Below are positions 26,460-36,617 of a stretch of DNA of 61,525 nt, in pieces. The notes beneath the pieces were generated by a model, which saw only the letters and a list, made by a program, of their open reading frames with translations, was not told the DNA's origin and searched no databases. The position numbers and the translations under genes were made by a program. Source of the stretch: an uncultured Pseudomonadota bacterium (GTDB lineage: Bacteria; Pseudomonadota; Gammaproteobacteria; Ga0077536); NCBI GenBank assembly GCA_902557415.1, contig CACEAA010000006.1:1-61525 (forward strand), in the 5' to 3' direction. Every line of letters starts with the position of its first letter. The stretch's first letter is position 1.

Positions 26460-28619
26460 TCACATTTTTTCCAATCCCGCATAACCAGCTACCAACCATT
26501 TTGAGCCATTAGCTACAAAATTGACCTGCAACCGTGCTTGATCACCTCGTCCTTCAACTTGCAGGACCGTACCTTCTCCGAAAGTTTTATGTCTTACGGT
26601 ACAGCCCAGATTATACTCGCTCTCCGAACTATCTTTGACATCGGTATTATATCGGTCATGAGCACTATAAAAACTACCGCCAACTCTGATGTTTTCTAGC
26701 GCCTGTTCCGGAAGCTCGTTCAGAAAGCGGGACGGCCTAGGATAATACTCGCTTCCGTGTAAACGTCTCGATTCAGCATTCGTTATGATCAACTTTTTCA
26801 TGGCGCGGGTAATGCCCACGTAACATAATCGCCGTTCTTCCTCTAGCTGTAGTGGATCATCTACGGATCTCTGGTGAGGAAATAACCCTTCTTCTACACC
26901 GACGATGAAAACTAACGGAAATTCCAACCCTTTCGCCGAATGCAAAGTCATCAACTGAACACCATCTTCGTTTTCATCCACTTGGCCTTCACCCGACTCT
27001 AAGGCCGCATGCGCCAAAAAGGCGTCTAATAGTGACATATCTTCATCAGTAGATTGATCCGAAAAATCTTCAGCCGCAGCAATTAATTCGTTAAGGTTTT
27101 CAAGCCTATCAAAACCTCTCTCACCTTTTTCTTTCTTATAGTGTTCTTCCAAACCACTAAGAGAAATAATGTTTTCTAACAGTGGTGCCAAACTTTCGTC
27201 GCGCGACAAAACTGTCATTTGGTCAATCAACTGAACAAAACTTTTAAGTGCACTGATAGCCCGAGCCGAAATTGATTTATCTTCGATAATACTTGCGATC
27301 GCGGACCACAAGGTACAGTCCCGTTCTCGGGCAATCAGACGAACCTGCTCAAGACTTCGTAAGCCTATGCCTCTTGACGGTAAATTGATGATGCGTTCAA
27401 GCGCAGCATCGTCCGCGCGGGAATTGACAAGTCTTATGTAAGCTAAAGCATCTTTAATTTCTGCTCTCTCATAGAACCGAAAGCCGCCGTAAACTCGATA
27501 AGGTATGTCTATCTGCCTCAGGGCATCTTCCAGCACTCTAGACTGTGCGCTGACGCGATAAAGAATTGCGCACTCCGATAGTCGCTTACCACTATCGAAC
27601 CATTGCGAAACTCTGTCCGCCACAAAGCGAGACTCATCTAAATCATTGTAACCTGAGTAAAGCGATACTGGCTCGCCCGTAGCGCCATCTGTCCAAAGTT
27701 CCTTACCTATTCTTGAGGGATTGTAACTAATGAGAGAGTTAGCACAGTCTAATATATTACTGGTTGACCGATAGTTCTGCTCCAATCGTACCATGTGGTG
27801 TTGGGCAAAATGATCTCGAAACTTCTGCATATTTTCGACCTGAGCCCCCCTCCAACTATAAATAGACTGATCGTCATCTCCAACTGCAAACAAATGGCCA
27901 TCTGATCCGGCTAACTGCCTCAACCATGCATATTGGATAGCGTTCGTGTCCTGAAATTCGTCAACTAATATATGTCGGAAACGTCGGCGGTATTGCGCCA
28001 GTAAAGCGGGGCACTCCCGCCATAAATCATTAGCACTCAACAACAATTCAGCAAAATCGACTAAACCGGCTCGTTGGCACGCCTGCTCATATAATTTATA
28101 AACTTTGATCATATTCAAGAAATTTTGATCGGCATAGTCATCTATTTGTTCTGGTCGCTCCCCTCTATCTTTGCGGTTATTGATAAACCACTGCGCTTCT
28201 TTCGGGGTAACTTCTTCATCTTTAAAGCCACTATCTTTAATTAGTCGTTTGATTAACCTCAATTGATCATCGGAATCAATTATCTGAAACCTTTGTTTCA
28301 GACCCGCTTCTTTCCAGTGATGCCGCAAAATACGGTGCGCAATATTATGAAAAGTACCAACCCACATCGAATCAGTGTCTGAATCAGTAAGGATTCGAAT
28401 GCGGTGTCTCATCTCAGTAGCAGCCTTATTAGTGAAAGTCACCGCTAACACGCTCGAAGGCAACGCTTGCCCTGTTTCTAAATACCAGGCTACGCGATGC
28501 ACTAAAACTTTCGTTTTTCCACTTCCCGCGCCCGCTAACACAAGAACATGTGCAGAATCAGAAGTAACCGCATCACATTGCCGAACGTTCAGTCCATCTA
28601 AAATTACACTATGTTCCAT
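26460..28619 (-). CDS. uvrD: DNA helicase II, UvrD
   Basis: A 719-residue superfamily 1A 3'-5' helicase for mismatch and nucleotide excision repair. Motif I is LAGAGSGKTKVLVHR (about 29), motif II VDEFQDTN (about 220), motif III GDDDQSIYSWRGA (about 247), motif IV LEQNYRST (about 280), motif V LMTLHSAKGLEF (about 557) and motif VI VGITRAM (about 600). The C-terminal Tudor-like region (CTVRHKTFGEGTVLQVEG) is that of UvrD rather than Rep. It diverges from pmbA. Confidence 0.97.
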   Translation of the reverse strand: MEHSVILDGLNVRQCDAVTSDSAHVLVLAGAGSGKTKVLVHRVAWYLETGQALPSSVLAVTFTNKAATEMRHRIRILTDSDTDSMWVGTFHNIAHRILRHHWKEAGLKQRFQIIDSDDQLRLIKRLIKDSGFKDEEVTPKEAQWFINNRKDRGERPEQIDDYADQNFLNMIKVYKLYEQACQRAGLVDFAELLLSANDLWRECPALLAQYRRRFRHILVDEFQDTNAIQYAWLRQLAGSDGHLFAVGDDDQSIYSWRGAQVENMQKFRDHFAQHHMVRLEQNYRSTSNILDCANSLISYNPSRIGKELWTDGATGEPVSLYSGYNDLDESRFVADRVSQWFDSGKRLSECAILYRVSAQSRVLEDALRQIDIPYRVYGGFRFYERAEIKDALAYIRLVNSRADDAALERIINLPSRGIGLRSLEQVRLIARERDCTLWSAIASIIEDKSISARAISALKSFVQLIDQMTVLSRDESLAPLLENIISLSGLEEHYKKEKGERGFDRLENLNELIAAAEDFSDQSTDEDMSLLDAFLAHAALESGEGQVDENEDGVQLMTLHSAKGLEFPLVFIVGVEEGLFPHQRSVDDPLQLEEERRLCYVGITRAMKKLIITNAESRRLHGSEYYPRPSRFLNELPEQALENIRVGGSFYSAHDRYNTDVKDSSESEYNLGCTVRHKTFGEGTVLQVEGRGDQARLQVNFVANGSKWLVAGYAGLEKM

Positions 28620-28724
28620 ATTAAATACTTAAAATTTGTATCTTGAGTACTGAGGGCCAAATAATTGCTTATAATAAAAACCAACGTTTAGTGCTTACTG
28701 CAGAAAAAGGTTACGATATCACAT

Positions 28725-30074
28725 ATGAATTCTACCAAAAATAGCGTATTTTATTCTCCTGATAAACTTCAAACGACAGCAGAAAAAATACTCGATATTT
28801 CATTCGAAGAAGATGTGAAAGAAGCAGAGGTATCTGTGTCTGCCGCGGACGGGCTCGAGGTCACAGTACGGGAGAATAACTGCGAAAGTTTAGAAAACCA
28901 GCAAACAAAAAGTCTAGCTATCACCATCTATAATAATGGTCGTAAAGGCAGTGCCACAACTTCTGACTTTTCTGATGAAGCGCTTAAAAGGACCGTCAAA
29001 GCAGCGAAAATCATTGCCACTCACGGAGAACCCGATGAATATGCGGGATTGATTAAAAAAAGCTATTTATGTGATGAGTTTAGGGAACTTGGCCTGGACA
29101 ATCCGTGGTCTGTCGAAACTGAGCAACTAATTGATCTGGCTAAACAAGTAGAGTCAGTAGGATTATCCAAAGCTACGGCAAAACAAAAGTCCGACGGCGT
29201 GACTATTAGCAAATCAAGAGGCAGTCGCGCCTACGCAACTACGGACGGTTTTAATCAAGCCTATTGTGCAACTCAGAACAGTATAAGCTCGATAATGATC
29301 GCAAGCGACACATCAGGTAAAATGCAAAAGGGGTACTATTACTCTAGCAACAGAGATCCCCAACTGTTGGAGAGTGCCGATCATATTGGTACTATGGCGG
29401 CAACTCGTACCGAACAAAAGCTCGGCGCGAAAAAGATCTCTACACAACGACTACCAATAATATTCTCCTCTCGGGTGGCACCTGGGCTTATCGGTCACTT
29501 ACTGTCGGCTCTTTCCGGAAAGTCACAGTACGAAAAAACGTCATTCTTAAATGACAGTCTTGGCAAAAAAGTTCTACCAAGCTTTGTATCTATTAGCGAA
29601 AATCCGCACATCGTTGGAGGACTAGCCAGTACTAATTACGACTCAGAAGGTGTGACAACGTACAATAAAGAAATTGTTTCTAACGGAGAAATTGCCCATT
29701 ATATTTTAGATGGCTATTCTGCGAGAAAGCTGGATATGGAACCTACTGGTAATTCCGGTGGGGTCACCAACGTGCGTATAAACCACAATGATCAAAGTCT
29801 TGCTCAAATGATTTCACCCATAACAAAAGGACTGTTAGTAACCGAATTAATGGGATTCGGAGTCAACACCGTTACTGGTGATTATTCCAGAGGGGCGACA
29901 GGTTTTCTCATAGATAACGGGGAAATTAGTCACCCCGTAGAAGAAGTTACCATTGCAGGAAATTTGTTAGAAATGCTCGCAGATATAATTACTATCGGCA
30001 ATGACGCTGAAACAAATAACTCTGTGCAAATAGGCTCTATTTTAATAAAAGAAATGACCGTTGCAGGCAATTAA
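28725..30074 (+). CDS. pmbA: Metalloprotease PmbA/TldE
   Basis: A 449-residue member of the TldD/PmbA family. In E. coli the TldD-TldE pair processes modified peptides and the CcdA antitoxin, with TldE the subunit that lacks the metal site. The C-terminal GGVTNVRINHND, MGFGVNTVTGDYSRGATGFLIDNGE and EEVTIAGNL blocks are diagnostic. The gene partner tldD is not in the window, as usual. It converges on msbA across 41 bases. Confidence 0.95.
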   Translation: MNSTKNSVFYSPDKLQTTAEKILDISFEEDVKEAEVSVSAADGLEVTVRENNCESLENQQTKSLAITIYNNGRKGSATTSDFSDEALKRTVKAAKIIATHGEPDEYAGLIKKSYLCDEFRELGLDNPWSVETEQLIDLAKQVESVGLSKATAKQKSDGVTISKSRGSRAYATTDGFNQAYCATQNSISSIMIASDTSGKMQKGYYYSSNRDPQLLESADHIGTMAATRTEQKLGAKKISTQRLPIIFSSRVAPGLIGHLLSALSGKSQYEKTSFLNDSLGKKVLPSFVSISENPHIVGGLASTNYDSEGVTTYNKEIVSNGEIAHYILDGYSARKLDMEPTGNSGGVTNVRINHNDQSLAQMISPITKGLLVTELMGFGVNTVTGDYSRGATGFLIDNGEISHPVEEVTIAGNLLEMLADIITIGNDAETNNSVQIGSILIKEMTVAGN

Positions 30075-30115
30075 ATGTGCCCGCGCAATAATACGATATA
30101 TCGAAGTTCAGACGG

Positions 30116-31849
30116 CTAGTTAAACCCCGCACTATAAAGTTGCGAATATAAAGTGTTCTCGGAAAGCATTTCTTCATGCGTACCGATACCACTAACGCGA
30201 CCGTTATCTAGCACAACAATTTGATCAGCCTCCACAATAGTTGATAGGCGATGAGCAACTATAAAAGTAGTGCGGCCACTTTTAAGGCTCTTGAGCGCAG
30301 CTTGGACCAAACGCTCTGACTTATTGTCTAGCGCTGCAGTGGCCTCATCCATGATTAATATTGGCGCATCTTTAAGAAAGGCGCGGGCTATAGCAATGCG
30401 CTGTCGCTGTCCGCCAGAAAGACGAACACCATTATCGCCAACAACAGTATCTAGGCCGTCAGGCAACAGCTCAGCAAAAATACTTACTTGCGCCCTTTCA
30501 GCGGCGGTAACTATCTGATCGGGCGAGAAGGCTGTGGGAGACCCATAGGCAATGTTGTTGTAAATCGTATCATTAAACAGAACAATATTTTGACTAACAT
30601 AACTTATATTATCTCTTATACACTCTAAGCTGTAAGAACTAAGGTCTTTTCCATCGACATATATTGTTCCCTTAGTAGGAGTGTAAAAACGAGGTAAAAG
30701 ATTCACAATACTTGTTTTGCCCGCCCCCGAACGACCAACAATCGCCCATGTTTCGCCCGATCCAACGCTCATAGAAATATCGAATAAAACTTCCTTGTCA
30801 TCATAAGTTAAATATACATTTGAAAACTGTATCGCCCCATCGAATCGAATGGTTTTTGCACTAGTATCAATTTCAATTGGAGTATCAAGCAGAATAAAAA
30901 CTGATTCTGCCGCCGCAATACCTCGTTGCAAAAATTCATTAACCCCAGCCAAACGTTTGATCGGAGGCAAAAGTAAAGCGGTGGCTGTAAAAAATGCAAC
31001 AAAATCACCTTTAGTCATCCCCGATACCGCTTGCTCTCTTAACGCGATGGCAATAAGAACAGCTACTGCCGAAGCAACAATCAACTGAATTACTGGAACT
31101 ATCATGGCGCTCGTTCTTATAACTTTCATCTGAAATTTACGTGCTTGGTTGGCCGCACGAGAAAACCGACCTTGTTCATGGTAATAGCTATTAAAAAGCT
31201 TTATCTCTCGTTGCCCTCTAATAGACTCAGACACAGCATTATTTAACTCGCCCACCGACTCTTGTAAGCGGTGACTCATCTGTCTCATGCGCTTAGAGAC
31301 ACTTTTAATTACTATCGCGATAATAGGGCCAAAAATAAATAGCATAATCGCAAGTCGCCAATTCAAAAAAGCGAGATACCCTAATAGTACAATTACTACA
31401 GTAAAGTCTTTCACCAACACCGTGACAACTTTCGTTGCCGCATCTGCCACCTGCGTCACATCGAACGTAAATTTAGAAATCAAAACTCCAGAACTACGTT
31501 TATCAAAATAGGCCACCGGCAACCTAATAAGAACATCGAACATCTTGGTACGAATGTCGTAAATCACTCTTTGGGCAACCCAGTTAAGCGCCACAGTAGC
31601 CGAATAACTTAGTAGTCCGCGAAAAAGAAATAGACACACTAGCAATATTGGGATCAGCATTAATTTATCTGGCGCAGACAAGTCGAAGTCAGAATCTATT
31701 ATCGGTTTTAGTAATGCCGGCAAAACCCACTCAGTCGACGCCAGTAAAAACATGGATACAACAGAGAGAGCAAAAATTTTCCAATGAGGAACAACATACG
31801 TAATCAGGCGTTTATAAGTCTGCCAACTTTTCAATTCCAAGCCTAACAT
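30116..31849 (-). CDS. msbA: Lipid A export ABC transporter MsbA
   Basis: A 577-residue half-transporter that flips lipid A-core across the inner membrane. Six membrane segments occupy about residues 15-310 and the ATPase domain follows: Walker A GRSGAGKTS (about 372), signature LSGGQRQRIAIARAF (about 474), Walker B LIMDEATAALD (about 500) and the switch His in VAHRLST. It is a homodimer. No lpxK is adjacent in this window, unlike E. coli. The next genes upstream are hemD and hemC on the same strand, 66 bases away. Confidence 0.94.
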   Translation of the reverse strand: MLGLELKSWQTYKRLITYVVPHWKIFALSVVSMFLLASTEWVLPALLKPIIDSDFDLSAPDKLMLIPILLVCLFLFRGLLSYSATVALNWVAQRVIYDIRTKMFDVLIRLPVAYFDKRSSGVLISKFTFDVTQVADAATKVVTVLVKDFTVVIVLLGYLAFLNWRLAIMLFIFGPIIAIVIKSVSKRMRQMSHRLQESVGELNNAVSESIRGQREIKLFNSYYHEQGRFSRAANQARKFQMKVIRTSAMIVPVIQLIVASAVAVLIAIALREQAVSGMTKGDFVAFFTATALLLPPIKRLAGVNEFLQRGIAAAESVFILLDTPIEIDTSAKTIRFDGAIQFSNVYLTYDDKEVLFDISMSVGSGETWAIVGRSGAGKTSIVNLLPRFYTPTKGTIYVDGKDLSSYSLECIRDNISYVSQNIVLFNDTIYNNIAYGSPTAFSPDQIVTAAERAQVSIFAELLPDGLDTVVGDNGVRLSGGQRQRIAIARAFLKDAPILIMDEATAALDNKSERLVQAALKSLKSGRTTFIVAHRLSTIVEADQIVVLDNGRVSGIGTHEEMLSENTLYSQLYSAGFN

Positions 31850-31915
31850 GTGATCATTACTCTTTTGTACGGAAAATCTTTAAATTGATAATAAAGCAAT
31901 TTAATTAAATGAATA

Positions 31916-32695
31916 TTAATTTCTTCGTTTCATCCACTCTGCTAAGCACGCAATAATAGAACTATTAGTTAATTGATTTACGACTAAAGGTGGTTTAGTA
32001 AAGCCGCCCTCGCGTACTTTAACTGCCAACCTTTTCCCCAAAACTAGAGTCTGGGCGTCATACAGACCTAATAACCGTTCTTCTTTGATTTTTCTTAGGA
32101 TAGCAGACAAAATTGCCCCACTAGTAACTAGAATTATATCTGGAGTGCTAATGTCTGCTCGCTCGAGTTGGGGTCTTATCCGCTCCTCTGATATTTGTCG
32201 AATATAGCATTCACAATAATCGACCTTACAACCAGTTTCTCGTAAAGTGGAAGCCAAGAGCTCGCGGCCTTTCGTAGCTCGAAACACTAAAACTCTCTGT
32301 TTATTCGAAACAACTTCTTTAAAGGCAGAGCTGTCGATTAAGCCTTCAGAGTTATAAATTTTATCCGGTGTAATTGGATGCTTTAGCCCAGCATCCTCTA
32401 AGGCTTGCGCAGTTCTTGGCCCAATCGCAAAAATTGTTTTACTTTGTAAAGAAATGCCGCTTTCATGAGCTACTGGAAGACCGAAGCGCACAGCATTTTT
32501 ACTCACGAAGACGGCGCAATCGAAATCTTTTTTTATTAAGCCAATCGACTCATTCGAAATTCCAATAATTTCAATCATTGGGATTACTACGGGTAGGGCA
32601 TTTACCACCCGAAGTGCCGATGCCAGAGTCTCACTAGTTTCGGCAGGACGGGTCACTAAAACCGAAAGATTATGCAACATATGCAGCTTGTCCAT
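31916..32695 (-). CDS. hemD: Uroporphyrinogen-III synthase
   Basis: A 259-residue enzyme that cyclises hydroxymethylbilane into uroporphyrinogen III. The family is poorly conserved. Here the N-terminal LVTRPAETSETLASAL (about 13), the FVSKNAV segment (about 63), AIGPRTAQAL (about 91) and the ILVTSGAI motif (about 188) support the call. It is 11 bases downstream of hemC in the normal hemC-hemD order. The hemX/hemY genes usually following are absent. Confidence 0.92.
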   Translation of the reverse strand: MDKLHMLHNLSVLVTRPAETSETLASALRVVNALPVVIPMIEIIGISNESIGLIKKDFDCAVFVSKNAVRFGLPVAHESGISLQSKTIFAIGPRTAQALEDAGLKHPITPDKIYNSEGLIDSSAFKEVVSNKQRVLVFRATKGRELLASTLRETGCKVDYCECYIRQISEERIRPQLERADISTPDIILVTSGAILSAILRKIKEERLLGLYDAQTLVLGKRLAVKVREGGFTKPPLVVNQLTNSSIIACLAEWMKRRN

Positions 32696-32706
32696 TTAAA
32701 AATTAA

Positions 32707-33630
32707 TTAACTCAATTTTAGTAACTCGTCGGCCCCAGCTTCGCGCATCAATCGTCCCAACTCATTTCCTACCTCTTCAGGATCCCGACGAGGGCCACAC
32801 GTTTTCTTACGAATAATTACTCTACCATCGGGGGAACCAACTATTCCCTCTAACATCAAGTTTTCCCCTTGGCTCTTAGCAAGAGCTCCTATCGCAGACT
32901 GACAACTACCGTTTAAATACCGACTAAAGGTTCGTTCAGCAAACACCTCATGCGCGGCTAAATCATTATTCAAACTACTGACAAGATTCCGTAGGTTTTG
33001 GTCCTCTTTGAGCGCTTCTATACCTATCGCACCTTGACCAACCGCAGGCATTACCTCACTGACACTCAAGTCATGAGCCTTAGAGTTGTGTAACCCTAAA
33101 CGCTTAAGTCCAGCGGATGCTAGCACTATAGCGTCGAAATCACCGTTTCTTTGTTTCTCAACTCGGGTAGGTACATTTCCGCGCAGATCTCGAATCGATA
33201 GGTCCGGCCGAAGCGATAATAATTGACTTTTTCGTCGTAAGCTTGATGTGCCTACTACCGCACCTGCGGGAAGGTTTTCGAGATTATATCCCTCTTGAGA
33301 CAATAGAACGTCTCGGCAATCTTCTCGTTCTAATATCGCCATAATAGAAAACTGATCCGGCACCTGGTTGGGAACATCTTTCATAGAATGAACCGCGATA
33401 TCTGCTCGTCCCTCTAAAATAGCAACTTCTAATTCTTTGATAAATAGCGATTTTCCGCCAATTTTCGATAATGGAGTGTCGAGCTTACGATCTCCTTCGG
33501 TGACTACTTTAACTAGTTCCACCTGAAGCTTTGGTTGATGATCTCTAAGTAATGATGCTACTAAATTACTTTGCCAAATAGCCAATTCACTAGTCCGGGT
33601 AGCAATCCGTATTTGAAACTGATCATTCAA
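32707..33630 (-). CDS. hemC: Porphobilinogen deaminase (hydroxymethylbilane synthase)
   Basis: A 307-residue enzyme that joins four porphobilinogens. It shows RIATRTSELAIWQS (about 8-21), SLFIKELE (about 65), VHSMKDVP with the catalytic Asp (about 81), GTSSLRRKSQL (about 127) and LNGSCQSAIGA (about 238), in which the Cys carries the dipyrromethane cofactor. A TTG at 33630 is the best start; no in-frame ATG precedes the conserved region. It is the first gene of hemC-hemD, divergent from gshB. Confidence 0.96.
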   Translation of the reverse strand: MNDQFQIRIATRTSELAIWQSNLVASLLRDHQPKLQVELVKVVTEGDRKLDTPLSKIGGKSLFIKELEVAILEGRADIAVHSMKDVPNQVPDQFSIMAILEREDCRDVLLSQEGYNLENLPAGAVVGTSSLRRKSQLLSLRPDLSIRDLRGNVPTRVEKQRNGDFDAIVLASAGLKRLGLHNSKAHDLSVSEVMPAVGQGAIGIEALKEDQNLRNLVSSLNNDLAAHEVFAERTFSRYLNGSCQSAIGALAKSQGENLMLEGIVGSPDGRVIIRKKTCGPRRDPEEVGNELGRLMREAGADELLKLS

Positions 33631-33790
33631 GTCGTGATATCCTTGTGCAAAAAATGTCTATAATAGATTTAATTTTGTTAATAATAACGTACATGTTAAT
33701 TCAAAATTTGATTAGTCGCGAAATTGAATCTCTTACTGGAAATGACATCAACAGATATAGACACCTCATTGAGTGCCTAGAGCTAAAAAT

Positions 33791-34747
33791 ATGAAAAAAC
33801 GTCTTGGGGTTATTATGGACCCGATATCAAGCATCAAACCCCATAAGGATACGACACTAGCGCTACTATTAGCTGCCCAAGAGTTTGAGTTCGAAATTCT
33901 CTATATGGAATTACCAAATCTATCCGTATTAGATGGATCACCTTTAGCTGATACCCGAATGATTAGATTATTCGACTCTAATGACAAATGGTTTGAGTTC
34001 TTAGACGACGGACCTAGCAGTACTAAATTATCGGATATCGACTGTATAATTATGCGTAAAGACCCTCCATTTGATATGGAATACGTCTACGCGACCTATA
34101 TTTTAGAGCTAGCTCAGTCACAGGGAACTTTTGTAGTTAACAACCCCCGTTCAATAAGAGACTGTAACGAAAAACTATTCACGGCATGGTTTCCAGAACT
34201 CTGTCCTCCCACGTTAGTTACTCGAAGTCACAGTCAGCTAAAAAAATTCCTCGAACTTCATCACGATATTGTCATCAAACCGCTTGATGGCATGGGAGGT
34301 ACCTCAGTTTTTCGAGTCAAGCCCGGTGACTCTAACGCAGGAGTAATATTTGAAACGCTGACAAAGCTCGAAAGTAATTATTGCATGGCCCAAAAATACC
34401 TGCCAGCTATTTTAAAAGGCGATAAACGAGTCCTAATGGTTAATGGTAAACCTATCCCATTTTCTCTTGCGAGAATACCTGCCGCCGGCGAGCTAAGAGG
34501 TAACTTGGCAGCCGGAGGTCGCGGAGTACCGCAGCTATTATCAGAAAGTGATCTAAAAATATGTGAACGCGTATCTAAAGAGCTCGTTCGTCGAGGTTTA
34601 CTATTCGTAGGCTTAGACATAATAGGTGACCGATTAACCGAGATAAATGTTACTAGTCCGACCTGCGCTCGAGAAATCGATCCTAATTTAGATATAAATA
34701 TAGGTACTATATTTATGGAAACGCTAACAAGTCATTTACGAGTCTGA
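33791..34747 (+). CDS. gshB: Glutathione synthetase
   Basis: A 318-residue ATP-grasp ligase that adds Gly to gamma-glutamylcysteine. Starting at the ATG at 33791, the protein begins MKKRLGVIMDPISSIK, the usual N-terminus of GshB; an earlier in-frame start adds six residues with no support. Visible blocks include DPPFDMEYVYATYIL (about 80), NNPRSIRDCNEKLF (about 111), VIKPLDGMGGTSVFRV (about 153) and a late TEINVTSPTCAREI. It is followed 10 bases later by a TonB-type gene, as in many Gammaproteobacteria. Ggt, in this window, degrades the product. Confidence 0.96.
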   Translation: MKKRLGVIMDPISSIKPHKDTTLALLLAAQEFEFEILYMELPNLSVLDGSPLADTRMIRLFDSNDKWFEFLDDGPSSTKLSDIDCIIMRKDPPFDMEYVYATYILELAQSQGTFVVNNPRSIRDCNEKLFTAWFPELCPPTLVTRSHSQLKKFLELHHDIVIKPLDGMGGTSVFRVKPGDSNAGVIFETLTKLESNYCMAQKYLPAILKGDKRVLMVNGKPIPFSLARIPAAGELRGNLAAGGRGVPQLLSESDLKICERVSKELVRRGLLFVGLDIIGDRLTEINVTSPTCAREIDPNLDINIGTIFMETLTSHLRV

Positions 34748-34757
34748 AGCCCCATAA

Positions 34758-35552
34758 ATGCAAATAAGTAAATTTGATAACACCCTTAATCATACTATTG
34801 AGGGGAGCACTAGTAACAGACTTACTTTTACTTTGGTAATCGCTTTGATTTTTCATGCGATGTTAACCATTGGAATAAATCCTACAATAACTGAAACTGC
34901 TAGACGGTCGCCGTCATCCATTGAAGTAAACCTCGTACGAGAGCATGTAGACAAACCGAGTGCCCAAAGGGCTCAGGCAGAAAATTCCAGTATCAATTCG
35001 ACACCCGCTCAACAGTCTATCCCATTACCCACAAAAATAAATCAAAGTAAAAACGAAATAACGCCGTCATTAAAGATCCCCATCGCAAAGAAGACTCCGC
35101 TGGTCCCCAATGCTCAGCAACTAATAAATCGAGCTTTGGCTATGGCAAGTTCAACCAGCGAAATACAAAGTGAATTAGAGTCAGACGAACCTAAGGTGCG
35201 GCATAAATACATCAGTGTGAACACTAAAGACTATAAATATGCCGCGTATATGGAGGCCTGGCGCGCCAAAGTAGAACGAATCGGAAATATGAATTATCCC
35301 AACAAGGCTAGAGAAAAAGAGTTATCCGGAAACCTTTCGCTTGTTGTCTCTTTAAGACAGGACGGCACAGTCAAAGAAATTAACATCCGGCGCTCGTCGG
35401 GACATGATGTGCTCGATGAGGCGGCTATCGAGATAGTTAAATTAGCAGCGCCCTTCGCGCCGTTTCCAACGGCCATTAAGAAAGAGGTAGATGTATTACA
35501 TGTCACTCGAACATGGAAATTTGTCAATGATCAGAATTTTTCGACTCAATGA
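34758..35552 (+). CDS. Energy transducer TonB-like protein
   Basis: A 264-residue protein with a cytoplasmic N-terminus, one membrane helix (about 23-43, LTFTLVIALIFHAMLTIGI) and a long Ser/Pro/Gln-rich periplasmic stretch (about 50-160). The C-terminal TonB fold (about 165-262) is recognisable by MNYPNKARE, GNLSLVVSLRQDGTVKEINIRRSSGHDVLDEAA in outline, and FAPFP. The linker lacks the strong Pro-Lys/Pro-Glu repeats of classical TonB. The gshB-tonB-ruvX order is common in Pseudomonadales, in which this paralogue is not tied to iron uptake genes. Confidence 0.88.
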   Translation: MQISKFDNTLNHTIEGSTSNRLTFTLVIALIFHAMLTIGINPTITETARRSPSSIEVNLVREHVDKPSAQRAQAENSSINSTPAQQSIPLPTKINQSKNEITPSLKIPIAKKTPLVPNAQQLINRALAMASSTSEIQSELESDEPKVRHKYISVNTKDYKYAAYMEAWRAKVERIGNMNYPNKAREKELSGNLSLVVSLRQDGTVKEINIRRSSGHDVLDEAAIEIVKLAAPFAPFPTAIKKEVDVLHVTRTWKFVNDQNFSTQ

Positions 35553-35630
35553 ATTTCACCACCTGTATCTTCGCGTTGAAATACGCGGGTGTCGAGAGAT
35601 AAATTTCACGACAGAAAACGAGATCATCAT

Positions 35631-36035
35631 ATGACTAAAATAGCTTTAGGTTTCGATTATGGAGAAAAACGAATAGGAATCGCAGTTGGTCAAACTTTGA
35701 CGCAAACTGCAAGTGCTATAAAAACCATAACAACGACAAATAGAAAAATCGATTGGAACTCCATTACGATTTTAGTAAAGGAGTGGGCGCCAGAAATATT
35801 TGTATTGGGGTATCCGAGCTTAAAAAGTGGGCGTGAGCACACCTTGGCACTTAAGATCGAAAAATTTTCTCATCGCCTTACGGGTCGGTATCAGCGACCC
35901 GTTGAGTTCATAGATGAAAGACTTTCCTCTAGAGCTGCGTTAGACTATGAACAAGAAGTTGATCGCGCGGGATTAGACGCGGTTGCTGCAAAGCTGATAC
36001 TAGAAACTTGGTTTCAGGAGCGATCGGTCAAATAG
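35631..36035 (+). CDS. ruvX: Putative pre-16S rRNA nuclease/Holliday junction resolvase-like RuvX (YqgF)
   Basis: A 134-residue RNase H-fold protein beginning MTKIALGFDYGEKRIGIAVGQ, with the first catalytic Asp in FDYG (about 9). It continues with the central VLGYPSLKSG strand, the Glu of FIDERLSSRAA (about 101) and the final Asp in AGLDAVAAKLIL. I use the ATG at 35631; an in-frame start 42 bases upstream adds an unconserved basic peptide. The usual neighbour yqgE is absent between tonB and ruvX. The stop lies 2 bases before the pyrR ATG. Confidence 0.94.
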   Translation: MTKIALGFDYGEKRIGIAVGQTLTQTASAIKTITTTNRKIDWNSITILVKEWAPEIFVLGYPSLKSGREHTLALKIEKFSHRLTGRYQRPVEFIDERLSSRAALDYEQEVDRAGLDAVAAKLILETWFQERSVK

Positions 36036-36037
36036 TT

Positions 36038-36550
36038 ATGAAGAATGAACCAGCACTAGATACCGAAGAACTTATAGATAATATCTCAAAACAAACCAAT
36101 GTTTTGTTAGATGAACTATCGGCATCAGAAACTTGTTTCGTAGGAATTCACACCGGTGGCGTTTGGTTAGCGCAACGTATTTGTGGAGATCTTGGCCTTT
36201 CGAGTGTTATAGGAGAGCTTAATATAGCCTTTTATAGAGACGATTTTAGTAAACTAGGAGTGCATCCCACCGTAGAACCCTCTCAAATTCCTTTCGATAT
36301 CAATGAGAAACACGTAATCTTGGTTGACGATATCCTACACACCGGTAGGACAGTCAGAGCTGCAATGAATGAGCTTTTCGACTATGGGCGCCCTTTATCG
36401 ATTACCCTGGTTGTATTAGTCGACCGTAATGGGCGGGAGTTGCCCATCGCTCCGGATATATGCGGCGCATCAATCTCACTAAACGAAGAAGAACATGTTA
36501 AACTACGCGGACCAAAACCTTTGCGACTTGAGATGAGCAAAAATTCTTGA
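36038..36550 (+). CDS. pyrR: PyrR bifunctional regulator/uracil phosphoribosyltransferase
   Basis: A 170-residue type I phosphoribosyltransferase-fold protein from the ATG at 36038. It has the PRPP-binding loop VILVDDILHTGRTVRAA (about 98-114), the FYRDDFSKLG segment and VVLVDRNGRELP. In Bacillus PyrR binds pyr mRNA to cause attenuation; in Pseudomonas it sits directly before pyrB, as here. I see no terminator/antiterminator pair in the 67 bases before pyrB, so RNA-level control is not evident. Confidence 0.94.
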   Translation: MKNEPALDTEELIDNISKQTNVLLDELSASETCFVGIHTGGVWLAQRICGDLGLSSVIGELNIAFYRDDFSKLGVHPTVEPSQIPFDINEKHVILVDDILHTGRTVRAAMNELFDYGRPLSITLVVLVDRNGRELPIAPDICGASISLNEEEHVKLRGPKPLRLEMSKNS

Positions 36551-36617
36551 AAATAAAGAGCGTCATACATTCTCTTTCAAAAAGTAGCCAAAAAGATTTC
36601 GGGCCGGTGTTGATTTA

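Noticed and set aside
36551-36617. Possible PyrR-dependent attenuator between pyrR and pyrB
   Set aside because: No GC-rich stem with T-tract and no competing antiterminator could be drawn in these 67 bases.
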